Source: Woeseiaceae bacterium
Lineage (GTDB): Bacteria; Pseudomonadota; Gammaproteobacteria; Steroidobacterales; Woeseiaceae
Length of the DNA: 64,000 bases
NCBI GenBank assembly: GCA_028822065.1
Contig: JAPKEL010000007.1
Location: 17,872 to 81,871 of the forward strand
Direction: 5' to 3'
Both the position numbers and the translations under genes were made by a program. This document shows, one piece after another, positions 56,372 to 64,000 of the stretch. Within the stretch, counting starts at the first letter, position 1; every line of letters starts with the position of its first letter. Below the pieces are notes generated by a model that ran no database searches, had not been told where the DNA came from, and worked only from the letters and a program-made list of their open reading frames with translations.

Positions 56372-58774
56372 TTAAAAAGACTGGCCAATTGAGAATTGAA
56401 ATCTTTCAATCTCATCCTTATAAAATCTATCCGTACCCTTATAACGATTAAGAGGGTAAGCATAGCTAAATCTAAATAAGCCCATCGGTGCCATCCATTG
56501 TACAGCAATTCCAATCGATTTCTTAAGATCACCAAATGATGTTGTATATTCTACCGGATCACCCATCTTGTCAAAAAAAACAACCTCTCCAGTGCTGAAC
56601 ACGTTACCAATATCATAAAATAAACTCGCCCTAGCTTGTTTTGCGAATTTATCAGGCATAGGAATTATAAGCTCTAGTTGGCTTGCAACCAATACATTTC
56701 CACCATACGGTCTTCCATTCGTATCTCTCGGCCCAAGGTATGATTCCTTGAATCCTCGGGTAGACTTGGGGCCACCACTGTGAAATAGCTTAAAAGGAGG
56801 AAGTGCTGTTGTATCTCCAAGTGCTCTACCATAACCTAATTGCGCATTCCACAGTGCTGTCCATCGCCCAAATAGTGGTTGATACCTAGTAAAATTATAT
56901 CTTGTAGTCCAATACTCTACCTCACTACCTGGTATTGTATATGTGGCAAAAAGTTGATGCTTTGTCCCTCTATCTGGAAATATTGTTCTATTTCTACTGT
57001 CATAAATCCAGCCAGCTAGTAACTCAATATTTCCGAATTTAGTGCCTGTAAAGCCATTTCCTGCATCATAGGCCTTACCATTGCCACTCACCCAGTCTAT
57101 TGCTTGTTGAGTACTGTACCTAGATGACAGCATCTCTACTTGCTGCAGATTAGCGCCTAAACTAATAGTTTGATATTCACCCAATGGGTAGCCGTAATCA
57201 ATAGTAGCTCCCCCACTTGTAGTAGATAAAGCTGAAGCAGCTGATGTAAATTGCTTATAATCTCTATAATTAAGTGATGCTGTTCTTCTTATACCATTCA
57301 TTGTTGTATAATAGTCTGTATGTGAAGCAGAGACTTGCTTAGAATATTTACTAGAATTGGCATTTAGGGCAACTCGCTCACCAGTACCTAGGAAATTTGT
57401 ATGAGTAATACTGCCATTAATATTGAGTTTAAAAAATTCTGAATACCCTATCCCACCACTAAATTGACCTGGCATTCGATATTTAAGATCAAAATCCACA
57501 TCAATCAAATCTGGACTTCCGATTACAGGCTTATTTTCGACCTCAACTTCCTCAATAAATGGCAATCTTTGTAATCTTATTTTAGAGCGATCGATCAGAA
57601 TGTTTGAAACAAAAGCCCCTTCAGTTTGACGCACTTCCCTACGAAAGACTTCATCATCAACCTCTTTGATACCATTAAAATTTATACGACGAACATAAAC
57701 TCGACTCCCAGGATCAATATAGAAAGTGACGGCAACTTCCTTTGTGTCATAATCTAATTCAGGCACGGGTTCAATTTCTGCGTTAGCATAACCCTCTTCA
57801 CCAAACCTAAATGACATTATTTCAGACGTATTAGTCAACGTTTGCAAATTAAACATATCACCTGATTTCGAGATAACCAATCGCTCTAAATCCTCATCAG
57901 GAAGCACATTATTTCCTACTAATTTTATATTAGAAATATTATAACGCTCGCCTTCATGGATAATTATAGTTACAAACATGTCTTTTTTATTTGGAGATAT
58001 TGCTACCTGAGTTGATTCAACCCTAAAATCTGCATAACCACGATCCATATAGAACGATCGAAGTTTCTCGAGATCACCAGTAATTGCTTCTTTTGAGTAT
58101 CTATCATCTTGTCTTATCCAAGACAACCAATTAGCCGTATCTAACTCGAACTCTTCTCTGATCTCTTCTTCATTAAAAAATTCATTGCCAATAATATTTA
58201 CTTGACGAATTTTTGCTCTATCTCCTTCTTTAACATCTATGCTAATTCGAACTGTATTATTCGGGCGGTCTTCAACATCCGCCTTAATTCTTACTCCATA
58301 TTTACCTCGATCATAATATTGCTCCCTCAAAAAACCTGTAACATTATCGAGAATAGAACGATCAAACGTCCGGCCACGCGACATACCCACATTTCTCAAT
58401 GAGGTCATTAAATCCTCGGTTTTGATATCTTTGTTGCCTTCTATGGTGAATGCTTCTATAGAGGGTCTTTCTTTAACTTCAATGACTAAAACCGTTCCAT
58501 CTCTTCGCATGGAGATATCATCGAATAATGCTTCACTATATAAAGATCTTATTGCCTCTTGGATTCTTATTTCATCTATAGTTTCACCAACATTAATTGG
58601 CAAATAATTAAAGACAGTTCCTTCTGAGATGCGCCTAAGTCCCTCAACCCTCATATCACTGACTTTAAAATCCTCAGCATGAGATTGATTTACCACAAAA
58701 ATAAATGACAAAAAAATCAAGATAATTGATTTAAGTGTTAAATCATTATTAATCAATTTTATTATTCTTTTCAT
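56372..58774 (-). CDS. bamA: Outer membrane protein assembly factor BamA
   Basis: BamA inserts beta-barrel proteins into the outer membrane. The 800-residue protein has a signal peptide (cleavage likely after SHA, about 33), five POTRA domains (about 34-430, with DMRVEGLRRISEGTVF opening the first), and a C-terminal 16-stranded barrel with the VRGF-like motif TRGFKESYLG and a terminal Phe. Upstream is rseP and downstream skp, the standard order. Confidence 0.97.
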   Translation of the reverse strand: MKRIIKLINNDLTLKSIILIFLSFIFVVNQSHAEDFKVSDMRVEGLRRISEGTVFNYLPINVGETIDEIRIQEAIRSLYSEALFDDISMRRDGTVLVIEVKERPSIEAFTIEGNKDIKTEDLMTSLRNVGMSRGRTFDRSILDNVTGFLREQYYDRGKYGVRIKADVEDRPNNTVRISIDVKEGDRAKIRQVNIIGNEFFNEEEIREEFELDTANWLSWIRQDDRYSKEAITGDLEKLRSFYMDRGYADFRVESTQVAISPNKKDMFVTIIIHEGERYNISNIKLVGNNVLPDEDLERLVISKSGDMFNLQTLTNTSEIMSFRFGEEGYANAEIEPVPELDYDTKEVAVTFYIDPGSRVYVRRINFNGIKEVDDEVFRREVRQTEGAFVSNILIDRSKIRLQRLPFIEEVEVENKPVIGSPDLIDVDFDLKYRMPGQFSGGIGYSEFFKLNINGSITHTNFLGTGERVALNANSSKYSKQVSASHTDYYTTMNGIRRTASLNYRDYKQFTSAASALSTTSGGATIDYGYPLGEYQTISLGANLQQVEMLSSRYSTQQAIDWVSGNGKAYDAGNGFTGTKFGNIELLAGWIYDSRNRTIFPDRGTKHQLFATYTIPGSEVEYWTTRYNFTRYQPLFGRWTALWNAQLGYGRALGDTTALPPFKLFHSGGPKSTRGFKESYLGPRDTNGRPYGGNVLVASQLELIIPMPDKFAKQARASLFYDIGNVFSTGEVVFFDKMGDPVEYTTSFGDLKKSIGIAVQWMAPMGLFRFSYAYPLNRYKGTDRFYKDEIERFQFSIGQSF

Positions 58775-58791
58775 ATATACAAATAAATTAT

Positions 58792-60126
58792 TTAATTAAA
58801 TAAATCGTTATAAAAAGCCATGCCCATTAGTAATAACAAAATCATGATACCAAATTGCTGCCCAAGTAACTGAAATCCTGCTGATAATTGACTTCCTTTG
58901 ATCCATTCCAGCGTTTGATAAACAATTTGTCCGCCATCAAGCATAGGAATTGGCAACAAATTAATTACACCAAGACTGATGCTGATTAAGGCTAAAAATT
59001 TCAAAAACTGATTCAAACCCGCAACCGCTGAAATGCCTGCATACTTAGCAATACTAAAAGGACCGCTTATATTTTTCGAGGAAACATCCCCTGTTAACAT
59101 TTTGGTAAACATAATAACGGTAAAACTGGTTGATGCCCACGTTTCTTTCAATGATTCTGAAAAAGCATCGATTGGTTCAAATTTATTTAAATACCAAAAC
59201 TGTTCATAATTCCCATCTAAAGCAACACCCAAAATACCCTTAGGTTCATTTTCTTGTGTATGACTTAACTGGGCATCCGTCCAATAGTTAAAATCACCTC
59301 TCTTGTATTTTATTAAAACTAATTGACCGGGCTTATCTGCAATTATATTTCTTAAATCCATAAATGAGTTTACTTCTATATTATCAATAGAAAGTATACG
59401 GTCACCAACCATTAAACCGGCTTTACTTGCAGCGCCACCCGATAAAACTTTGCCAATAAGAGCAGGTGGTTGCCAGGGATAAAATCCCAGCCCTTTAAAT
59501 AGAGCTCCGGGCTCAGTCAATAATGATGTATCACCTTCAATCATTAAGACTATAGACTGCGTGGATTTATTTTGTTTTTCTACTTGAAATATTATTTCTC
59601 TTTTATGAGCAACCGTCATTAATATAGATGTAATCGCGCTTTCCCAATCATCAACTACCTGGTCATCAATTTTCAAAATACGATCGCCATAATCCAATCC
59701 CGCATCGGCTGCATAAGAATTATCTACGATCTCCCCAATAACTGGCTTTATGGTCATAATTCCATTTGAAAAGATTATAAAATAAGCGAAAATAGCAAAT
59801 AAAAAATTGAATGCAGGTCCCGCTAACAAAACCGCCACTCTAGAACTAATAGGTCTATGATTAAAAGCCCTTCCTTCATCTTCTGAATCAATAACATCAT
59901 TACGATCATCTAGAAACTGAACATATCCCCCCAAAGGAATCATAGATAAACAATATTCTGTTTGATCTTTTCCTGCTATTTTTGAGTAGATAGGCTTACC
60001 AAAACCAACCGAAAATCTTAAAACTTTCATACCGCAATAGCGGCCAACTATATAGTGCCCAAATTCATGAATTGTAACTAATAGACCTACCGCAAATACA
60101 AAAGCTAATATGCTCACCAAAATCAT
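58792..60126 (-). CDS. rseP: Site-2 protease RseP
   Basis: RseP is an intramembrane zinc protease; in E. coli it cleaves anti-sigma factor RseA and cuts remnant signal peptides. The 444-residue protein has HEFGH (zinc ligands, about 19-23) in the first helix, two PDZ domains (about 115-190 and 205-280), and the third ligand in PIPMLDGGQIVYQ near the C-terminus. ATG 60126 is preferred; a TTG at 60147 lacks a ribosome-binding site. rpoE and rseA are not in the window. dxr, often next to this gene, is absent. Confidence 0.95.
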   Translation of the reverse strand: MILVSILAFVFAVGLLVTIHEFGHYIVGRYCGMKVLRFSVGFGKPIYSKIAGKDQTEYCLSMIPLGGYVQFLDDRNDVIDSEDEGRAFNHRPISSRVAVLLAGPAFNFLFAIFAYFIIFSNGIMTIKPVIGEIVDNSYAADAGLDYGDRILKIDDQVVDDWESAITSILMTVAHKREIIFQVEKQNKSTQSIVLMIEGDTSLLTEPGALFKGLGFYPWQPPALIGKVLSGGAASKAGLMVGDRILSIDNIEVNSFMDLRNIIADKPGQLVLIKYKRGDFNYWTDAQLSHTQENEPKGILGVALDGNYEQFWYLNKFEPIDAFSESLKETWASTSFTVIMFTKMLTGDVSSKNISGPFSIAKYAGISAVAGLNQFLKFLALISISLGVINLLPIPMLDGGQIVYQTLEWIKGSQLSAGFQLLGQQFGIMILLLLMGMAFYNDLFN

Positions 60127-60161
60127 AATATAAATACCATTTGACAAATGAAGTAGGACAT

Positions 60162-60953
60162 TTAGTTTAAAAAAAGATTTACACCAAGAGCAAATAGTGG
60201 TGCAGATGAAACGATACTATCCAATCTATCTAATATGCCACCATGACCAGGAAATAAATTACCGCTATCCTTAATTCCAGCGTTTCTCTTAAACATGCTG
60301 ATAGTAAGATCACCCACTACGGACAATAATCCCAAGGCAATAGCAAAAGGTACCAAAATGAAACTGTCTAAATCATAGATTTTTGATAACAAAATCGAAA
60401 AAATAGTGACTAAAAAAAGTCCCCCTATAACACCTTCCCAAGTCTTATTTGGACTAATATGTTTTGCAAGTTTTAATTGGCCAAAATTCTTTCCAGCAAA
60501 ATATGCCCCGATATCCATAACCCAAATGAGGCACAAAAAAGATAGAACAAAATGTCTGCCCCAATTTACAAATATCCAATCTATCGAAAAATACCCCAAG
60601 AGTAGAATAATAAATCCAGCCAGCCATCCTATAGAATTTGCAATCTGTATAGGATAAAAAAATAAACTCAACAAAAAAAATATCCAGCAAGTAATTGAAA
60701 AACTGAAAATAATTTGAATATCCGTAATATCTAAACTTAAGAAATGAATACAAAGCATCATTGAAAATAAGCTCAATAAAAAAATTACCTTACTGGATAA
60801 ACTATCTTGAATTATGAAGTTGGCCCATTCCCATCCAGCGATAATAAATATTATAACGAACACCATTCTAGTTATCTCATGAGGCATTAAATATAAAACG
60901 CTCAATAAAGCTAATAAGCCAATCACTCCTGTTTTTGCTCTTTGCATTAACAT
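60162..60953 (-). CDS. cdsA: Phosphatidate cytidylyltransferase
   Basis: CdsA makes CDP-diacylglycerol, precursor of all phospholipids. The 263-residue inner-membrane protein has about eight hydrophobic segments and the C-terminal signature SMFKRNAGIKDSGNLFPGHG followed by GILDRLDS (about 215-242). ATG 60953 has GGA seven bases upstream; a TTG at 60965 is also in frame but less well placed. It lies between uppS and rseP, in the usual order apart from the missing dxr. Confidence 0.96.
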   Translation of the reverse strand: MLMQRAKTGVIGLLALLSVLYLMPHEITRMVFVIIFIIAGWEWANFIIQDSLSSKVIFLLSLFSMMLCIHFLSLDITDIQIIFSFSITCWIFFLLSLFFYPIQIANSIGWLAGFIILLLGYFSIDWIFVNWGRHFVLSFLCLIWVMDIGAYFAGKNFGQLKLAKHISPNKTWEGVIGGLFLVTIFSILLSKIYDLDSFILVPFAIALGLLSVVGDLTISMFKRNAGIKDSGNLFPGHGGILDRLDSIVSSAPLFALGVNLFLN

Positions 60954-60968
60954 AAAATAATCCAATAT

Positions 60969-61667
60969 CTAAACATTTTTCCCATAACGACGTTTTCTTT
61001 CCGTATAAAATTCTATGGCTATATCCAAATCACTATGATTAAAATCAGGCCATAAAGATTCACAAAAGTATAATTCCGTATATGCGATATTCCATAGCAG
61101 GAAGTTTGATATTCTTTTTTCACCGCCAGTCCTAATTAACAAATCAGGATCGGGTTTACTACCTAATTGCATTAATGAAGAGAGTTGATCTTCGTCGATA
61201 TCAGAGTGATTTAATTCATTATTTTGAATTTTATCTAGTATTAGTCTTGTTGCATTAATGATATCCCATCTTCCACCATAAGCCAGAGCAACAGTTAAAT
61301 TTAAACCTTGATTATCTTTTGTAAGCAATTCAGCTTTATCAATCTTATCAATTAGAGATTTTGTTAAACCTGATCTATCTCCTATAAATATAACTCTCAC
61401 ATTATTATCATTAAGGTCTTCTATTTCAGAGTCTAATGTCTCTACAAATAGAGTCATTAATAAATCCACTTCCTTTAAAGGACGACCCCAATTTTCAGTG
61501 CTAAATGCATACAATGTTAGATATTTTATTCCCAACATGCCTGTATAACGAACAATATCTCGAGCAGATTTAGCGCCTCTTTTATGGCCGAATTTTCTGC
61601 TCTTATTGTGACTTGTCGCCCACCTGCCATTACCATCCATAATTATTGCTATATGATTAGGTTTCAT
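60969..61667 (-). CDS. uppS: Undecaprenyl diphosphate synthase
   Basis: UppS makes the C55 carrier lipid used for peptidoglycan and O-antigen, from farnesyl diphosphate and isopentenyl diphosphate. The 232-residue protein begins HIAIIMDGNGRWA with the catalytic Asp (10), has RGAKSARDIV, LYAFSTENWGRP, and DLLIRTGGEKRISNFLLWN. Length is a little below E. coli (253). It lies between frr and cdsA. It needs isopentenyl diphosphate although dxr is missing here. Confidence 0.97.
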   Translation of the reverse strand: MKPNHIAIIMDGNGRWATSHNKSRKFGHKRGAKSARDIVRYTGMLGIKYLTLYAFSTENWGRPLKEVDLLMTLFVETLDSEIEDLNDNNVRVIFIGDRSGLTKSLIDKIDKAELLTKDNQGLNLTVALAYGGRWDIINATRLILDKIQNNELNHSDIDEDQLSSLMQLGSKPDPDLLIRTGGEKRISNFLLWNIAYTELYFCESLWPDFNHSDLDIAIEFYTERKRRYGKNV

Positions 61668-61689
61668 TTGCCTAGACCTTGATAATTAA

Positions 61690-62247
61690 TCAGACAATCA
61701 TTAATTCTTTTTCTTTAACTGCGATGATTTGATCTATCTCTTCAACGTGTTTATTAGTTAATCCTTGAATCTCTTCTTGCGCTTTTCTCTCTTCATCCTC
61801 CCCTATTATCTTTTCTTTAAGTAATTCTTTAATATCACCTAATGAATCTCTTCTTATATTTCTAACAGCGACTCTAGATTGCTCTCCGTCTTGCTTAATA
61901 ACACGAATCATATCTTTTCTTCGCTCCTCAGTCAGAGGAGGCAGTGGGACCCTTATGACAATTCCAGCTGAAACAGGATTAAGTCCTAAATTTGAGCTCA
62001 TTATTGCTTTCTCGATTGGCTTTATCATATCTTTTTCCCAAGGCGTAATCTTGAGAGTACGAGAATCCTCTATACTGACATTCGCAACTTGATTTAATGC
62101 AGTTTGATTCCCATAATAATCCACGAATATTTGATCCAGCAGGCTAGTATTAGCACGCCCGGTTCTTATTTTTGTTAGATTTTGCTGCAAGGCTATTACA
62201 CTTTTTTTCATTCTGTCTGAAGCGTCTTTTTTAATCTCATTAATCAT
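61690..62247 (-). CDS. frr: Ribosome recycling factor
   Basis: RRF splits post-termination ribosomes with EF-G. The 185-residue protein has the helical domain opening with [21 protein letters not shown] (about 12-32), a beta domain with [16 protein letters not shown], and the closing helix with [27 protein letters not shown]. Length is exactly that of E. coli RRF. It lies 21 bases downstream of pyrH and precedes uppS. Confidence 0.98.
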   Translation of the reverse strand: MINEIKKDASDRMKKSVIALQQNLTKIRTGRANTSLLDQIFVDYYGNQTALNQVANVSIEDSRTLKITPWEKDMIKPIEKAIMSSNLGLNPVSAGIVIRVPLPPLTEERRKDMIRVIKQDGEQSRVAVRNIRRDSLGDIKELLKEKIIGEDEERKAQEEIQGLTNKHVEEIDQIIAVKEKELMIV

Positions 62248-62268
62248 TTTATCTTCTCCATTCTATTC

Positions 62269-62991
62269 CTAGACACTAACTGAAGTTCCCACTGACATGT
62301 CTGTCATCGCTGTAACCAATGTATCTGGTTTTAGGAGGTTAAATATCCTTAGTGATAAATTATTATCTCTGCACATCACTATTGCTGTGGCGTCCATCAC
62401 ATTAAGCTTATCTAATAACACCTTATCAAAAGATATTTCTTTATATTGTTTTGCATCATTATTATTTTTTGGATCAACATCATAAATCCCATCAACCATT
62501 GTCGCTTTCAACAACACCTCTGCACCAATTTCAATAGCTCTTAGGCTTGCAGCTGAATCAGTTGTAAAAAATGGGTTACCTGTCCCTGCCGCAAGAAGAA
62601 CTATTCGCTCTTTTTCTAAATGCCTTACAGCTCTTCTTCGGATATAGTCCTCGCAGACTTCATGTATTTTAATAGCAGACATTACTCTTGCGTTTACATC
62701 CATTGATTCAAGGGCATCTTGAATTGCCAGCGCATTCATTACTGTAGCTAACATTCCCATATAATCGCCAGTCACCCGATCCATTCCAGCACCGGCGAGA
62801 CCTACACCTCGAAAGATATTCCCGCCTCCAACAACTACAGCAACTTCTATACCAAGATTTTTTACTTGAATTAACTCATTAGCAATACGTTTGATTACAG
62901 TTGGGTCGATTCCATAATCAAGATCGCCCATAAGGGCTTCGCCGCTTAATTTGACTAATATACGTTTGTATAGTGGAGATGATTTTTTCAT
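62269..62991 (-). CDS. pyrH: Uridylate kinase
   Basis: PyrH phosphorylates UMP to UDP. The 240-residue amino-acid-kinase-fold protein has [15 protein letters not shown] (about 8-22), [13 protein letters not shown], the nucleotide-binding [15 protein letters not shown] and [14 protein letters not shown]. It follows tsf after a 112-base gap containing a long inverted repeat, so its expression may be set partly by that structure. Confidence 0.98.
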   Translation of the reverse strand: MKKSSPLYKRILVKLSGEALMGDLDYGIDPTVIKRIANELIQVKNLGIEVAVVVGGGNIFRGVGLAGAGMDRVTGDYMGMLATVMNALAIQDALESMDVNARVMSAIKIHEVCEDYIRRRAVRHLEKERIVLLAAGTGNPFFTTDSAASLRAIEIGAEVLLKATMVDGIYDVDPKNNNDAKQYKEISFDKVLLDKLNVMDATAIVMCRDNNLSLRIFNLLKPDTLVTAMTDMSVGTSVSV

Positions 62992-63020
62992 TGAAAAGCC
63001 CTTCTTTTTTAGACTAAAAT

Positions 63021-63055
63021 AACCTATTAATAAGATATTAACTTATTAATAGGTT
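63021..63055 (-). terminator. Perfect 14-bp inverted repeat between tsf and pyrH
   Basis: Arms at 63021-63034 and 63042-63055 pair perfectly over 14 bases with a seven-base loop. The arms are AT-rich (4 G/C pairs). In the transcribed direction the stem is followed by ATTTTAG, a weak T-run. It could be a partial terminator, an attenuator separating rpsB-tsf from pyrH-frr levels, or an mRNA-stabilising hairpin. Because the repeat is palindromic, a protein-binding site is also possible. Confidence 0.5.
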
Positions 63056-63103
63056 TGAAATGAATTTAATTAAAAAAAGACTCAAAAAAATCAGTAAGTT
63101 AAG

Positions 63104-63982
63104 CTAGGAAGCGTCGCCTTTTATTTGTTTCATAACTTCATCAGCGAAATTTTCTTCTTTTTTCTCGATACCTTCACCAACTTCATAACGAATAAAATCA
63201 GTCACGACTGCATTAGAATTTTTCAGTAGATTTTCAATAGAGATATCAGGGTCCTTAACAAATGACTGGCCCAATAAAGTTATCTCTTTTAAGTATTTAG
63301 ACATCTTTCCTTGAACCATTTTTTCTATTATCTCTGGCGGCTTACCAGAAGAAAGTGCCTGCTCATTATAAATCCTTTTTTCTCTTTCTATTAAATCACT
63401 CGGGACACCATTTACATCAATACATATTGGATTTGATGCAGCAATATGCATGGCTATGTCCTTTGCCAAATTTTCACTTCCTCCTGATAAACTAACAATT
63501 GAACCTATTCTAGAGCCGTGTGAGTAAATTCCAAGATTTACTGAGTCGCTAATTTTATTAAAACGTCGTATCGATATATTCTCTCCAACCTTACTAATCA
63601 ATTCAGTGCGAGCCTCTTCCACTGTTTTACTATCTGACAAAACAAGCTCACTTAACTGCTCGATACTCTCAACATCTTTTTCTAACAATAGATTAGCAGC
63701 AGAATCAGAGAAATTGATAAAATTTTCATCTTTGGCTACAAAATCTGTCTCAGAGTTAATTTCGATTATAACGGCTTCAGAAGTATTACTTTTAATAGCA
63801 ACTCTTCCATCAGCGGCAACACGAGAGGCTTTTTTCTCCGCTTTAGCTTGGCCAGAGGTTCTTAATAACTCTATAGCTGCGTCTATGTCACCGTTAACCT
63901 CCACCAATGATTTCTTGCACTCCATCATTCCAGCGCCAGTTCTATCACGAAGTTCTTTTACCATAGATGCTGTTATAGACAT
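63104..63982 (-). CDS. tsf: Elongation factor Ts
   Basis: EF-Ts exchanges GDP for GTP on EF-Tu. The 292-residue protein has the signature ELRDRTGAGMMECKKSL (about 9-25), the core SETDFVAKDENF, and the dimerisation region with MHIAASNP. ATG 63982 is chosen because AAGGTG lies six bases upstream; a GTG three codons earlier overlaps that site. rpsB should lie beyond the window edge, as in the usual rpsB-tsf-pyrH-frr order. Confidence 0.97.
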   Translation of the reverse strand: MSITASMVKELRDRTGAGMMECKKSLVEVNGDIDAAIELLRTSGQAKAEKKASRVAADGRVAIKSNTSEAVIIEINSETDFVAKDENFINFSDSAANLLLEKDVESIEQLSELVLSDSKTVEEARTELISKVGENISIRRFNKISDSVNLGIYSHGSRIGSIVSLSGGSENLAKDIAMHIAASNPICIDVNGVPSDLIEREKRIYNEQALSSGKPPEIIEKMVQGKMSKYLKEITLLGQSFVKDPDISIENLLKNSNAVVTDFIRYEVGEGIEKKEENFADEVMKQIKGDAS

Positions 63983-64000
63983 GTCATACACCTTAAAAAA

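Overview
The window is 64 kb of AT-rich chromosome from a gammaproteobacterium with a compact genome. It carries core housekeeping genes almost end to end. I see no rRNA or tRNA gene, insertion sequence, prophage, CRISPR array or defence island. Gene order identifies the class: pcnB-folK-deoxynucleoside kinase, lptFG divergent from pepA-holC-valS, mfd-csiV-nagZ, lepA-lepB-rnc-era-recO-pdxJ-acpS, surE-pcm-yqaA-nlpD, and the long tsf-to-ftsB run. The order tilS-pyrG-kdsA-eno-ftsB resembles Pseudomonas-type gammaproteobacteria more than enterics. High A+T, few spacers and many overlapping genes suggest a streamlined, probably aquatic, lineage. I cannot name the genus.

Layout. 1-1918 (minus): pcnB, folK and the start of a deoxynucleoside kinase. 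2.1-5.8 kb: a small Cys-rich membrane protein, a phosphoglycerol-transferase-like LtaS homologue with dgkA, a MAPEG protein and an RDD protein. 5.8-7.9 kb (minus): lptG and lptF, divergent from pepA-holC-valS, then mfd and an unusual CsiV-like gene. 18-31.4 kb (minus): nagZ, rlmD, a PolB-type exonuclease, acpS-pdxJ-recO-era-rnc-lepB-lepA, a glutaredoxin-like gene, and the succinate dehydrogenase operon, headed by a 53-residue DUF1674/SDHAF4-like gene and ended by sdhE. 31.4-37.7 kb: ygfZ (plus), then lysS, prfB with its programmed frameshift, recJ and a COG4255-like gene (minus). 37.7-41.5 kb: a Mth938-like gene, nlpD, yqaA, pcm, surE and an Smr-domain gene. 41.5-64 kb (minus): ftsB, eno, kdsA, pyrG, tilS, accA, dnaE, rnhB, lpxB, lpxA, fabZ, lpxD, ompH/skp, bamA, rseP, cdsA, uppS, frr, pyrH, tsf.

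Many genes serve the envelope: lipid A (lpxD, fabZ, lpxA, lpxB, kdsA), LPS export (lptFG), outer-membrane protein assembly (bamA, skp, rseP), phospholipid and undecaprenyl synthesis (cdsA, uppS, accA, dgkA), and peptidoglycan handling (nagZ, csiV, nlpD, ftsB). The remainder are mainly translation, replication/repair and complex II.

I found no wholly new multi-gene system. The observations most worth checking are: a CsiV protein with an extra C-terminal half of VCBS/cadherin-like repeats; the SDHAF4-like micro-gene heading the sdh operon; rnhB with no ATG, GTG or TTG start before its catalytic motif and a well-placed ATT; absence of dxr, ispD and ispF from their usual neighbourhoods; and an LpxA with Met at the acyl-chain ruler position. 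No gene-free stretch exceeds 300 bases; the longest are about 205-216 bases (1919-2123 and 45596-45811).
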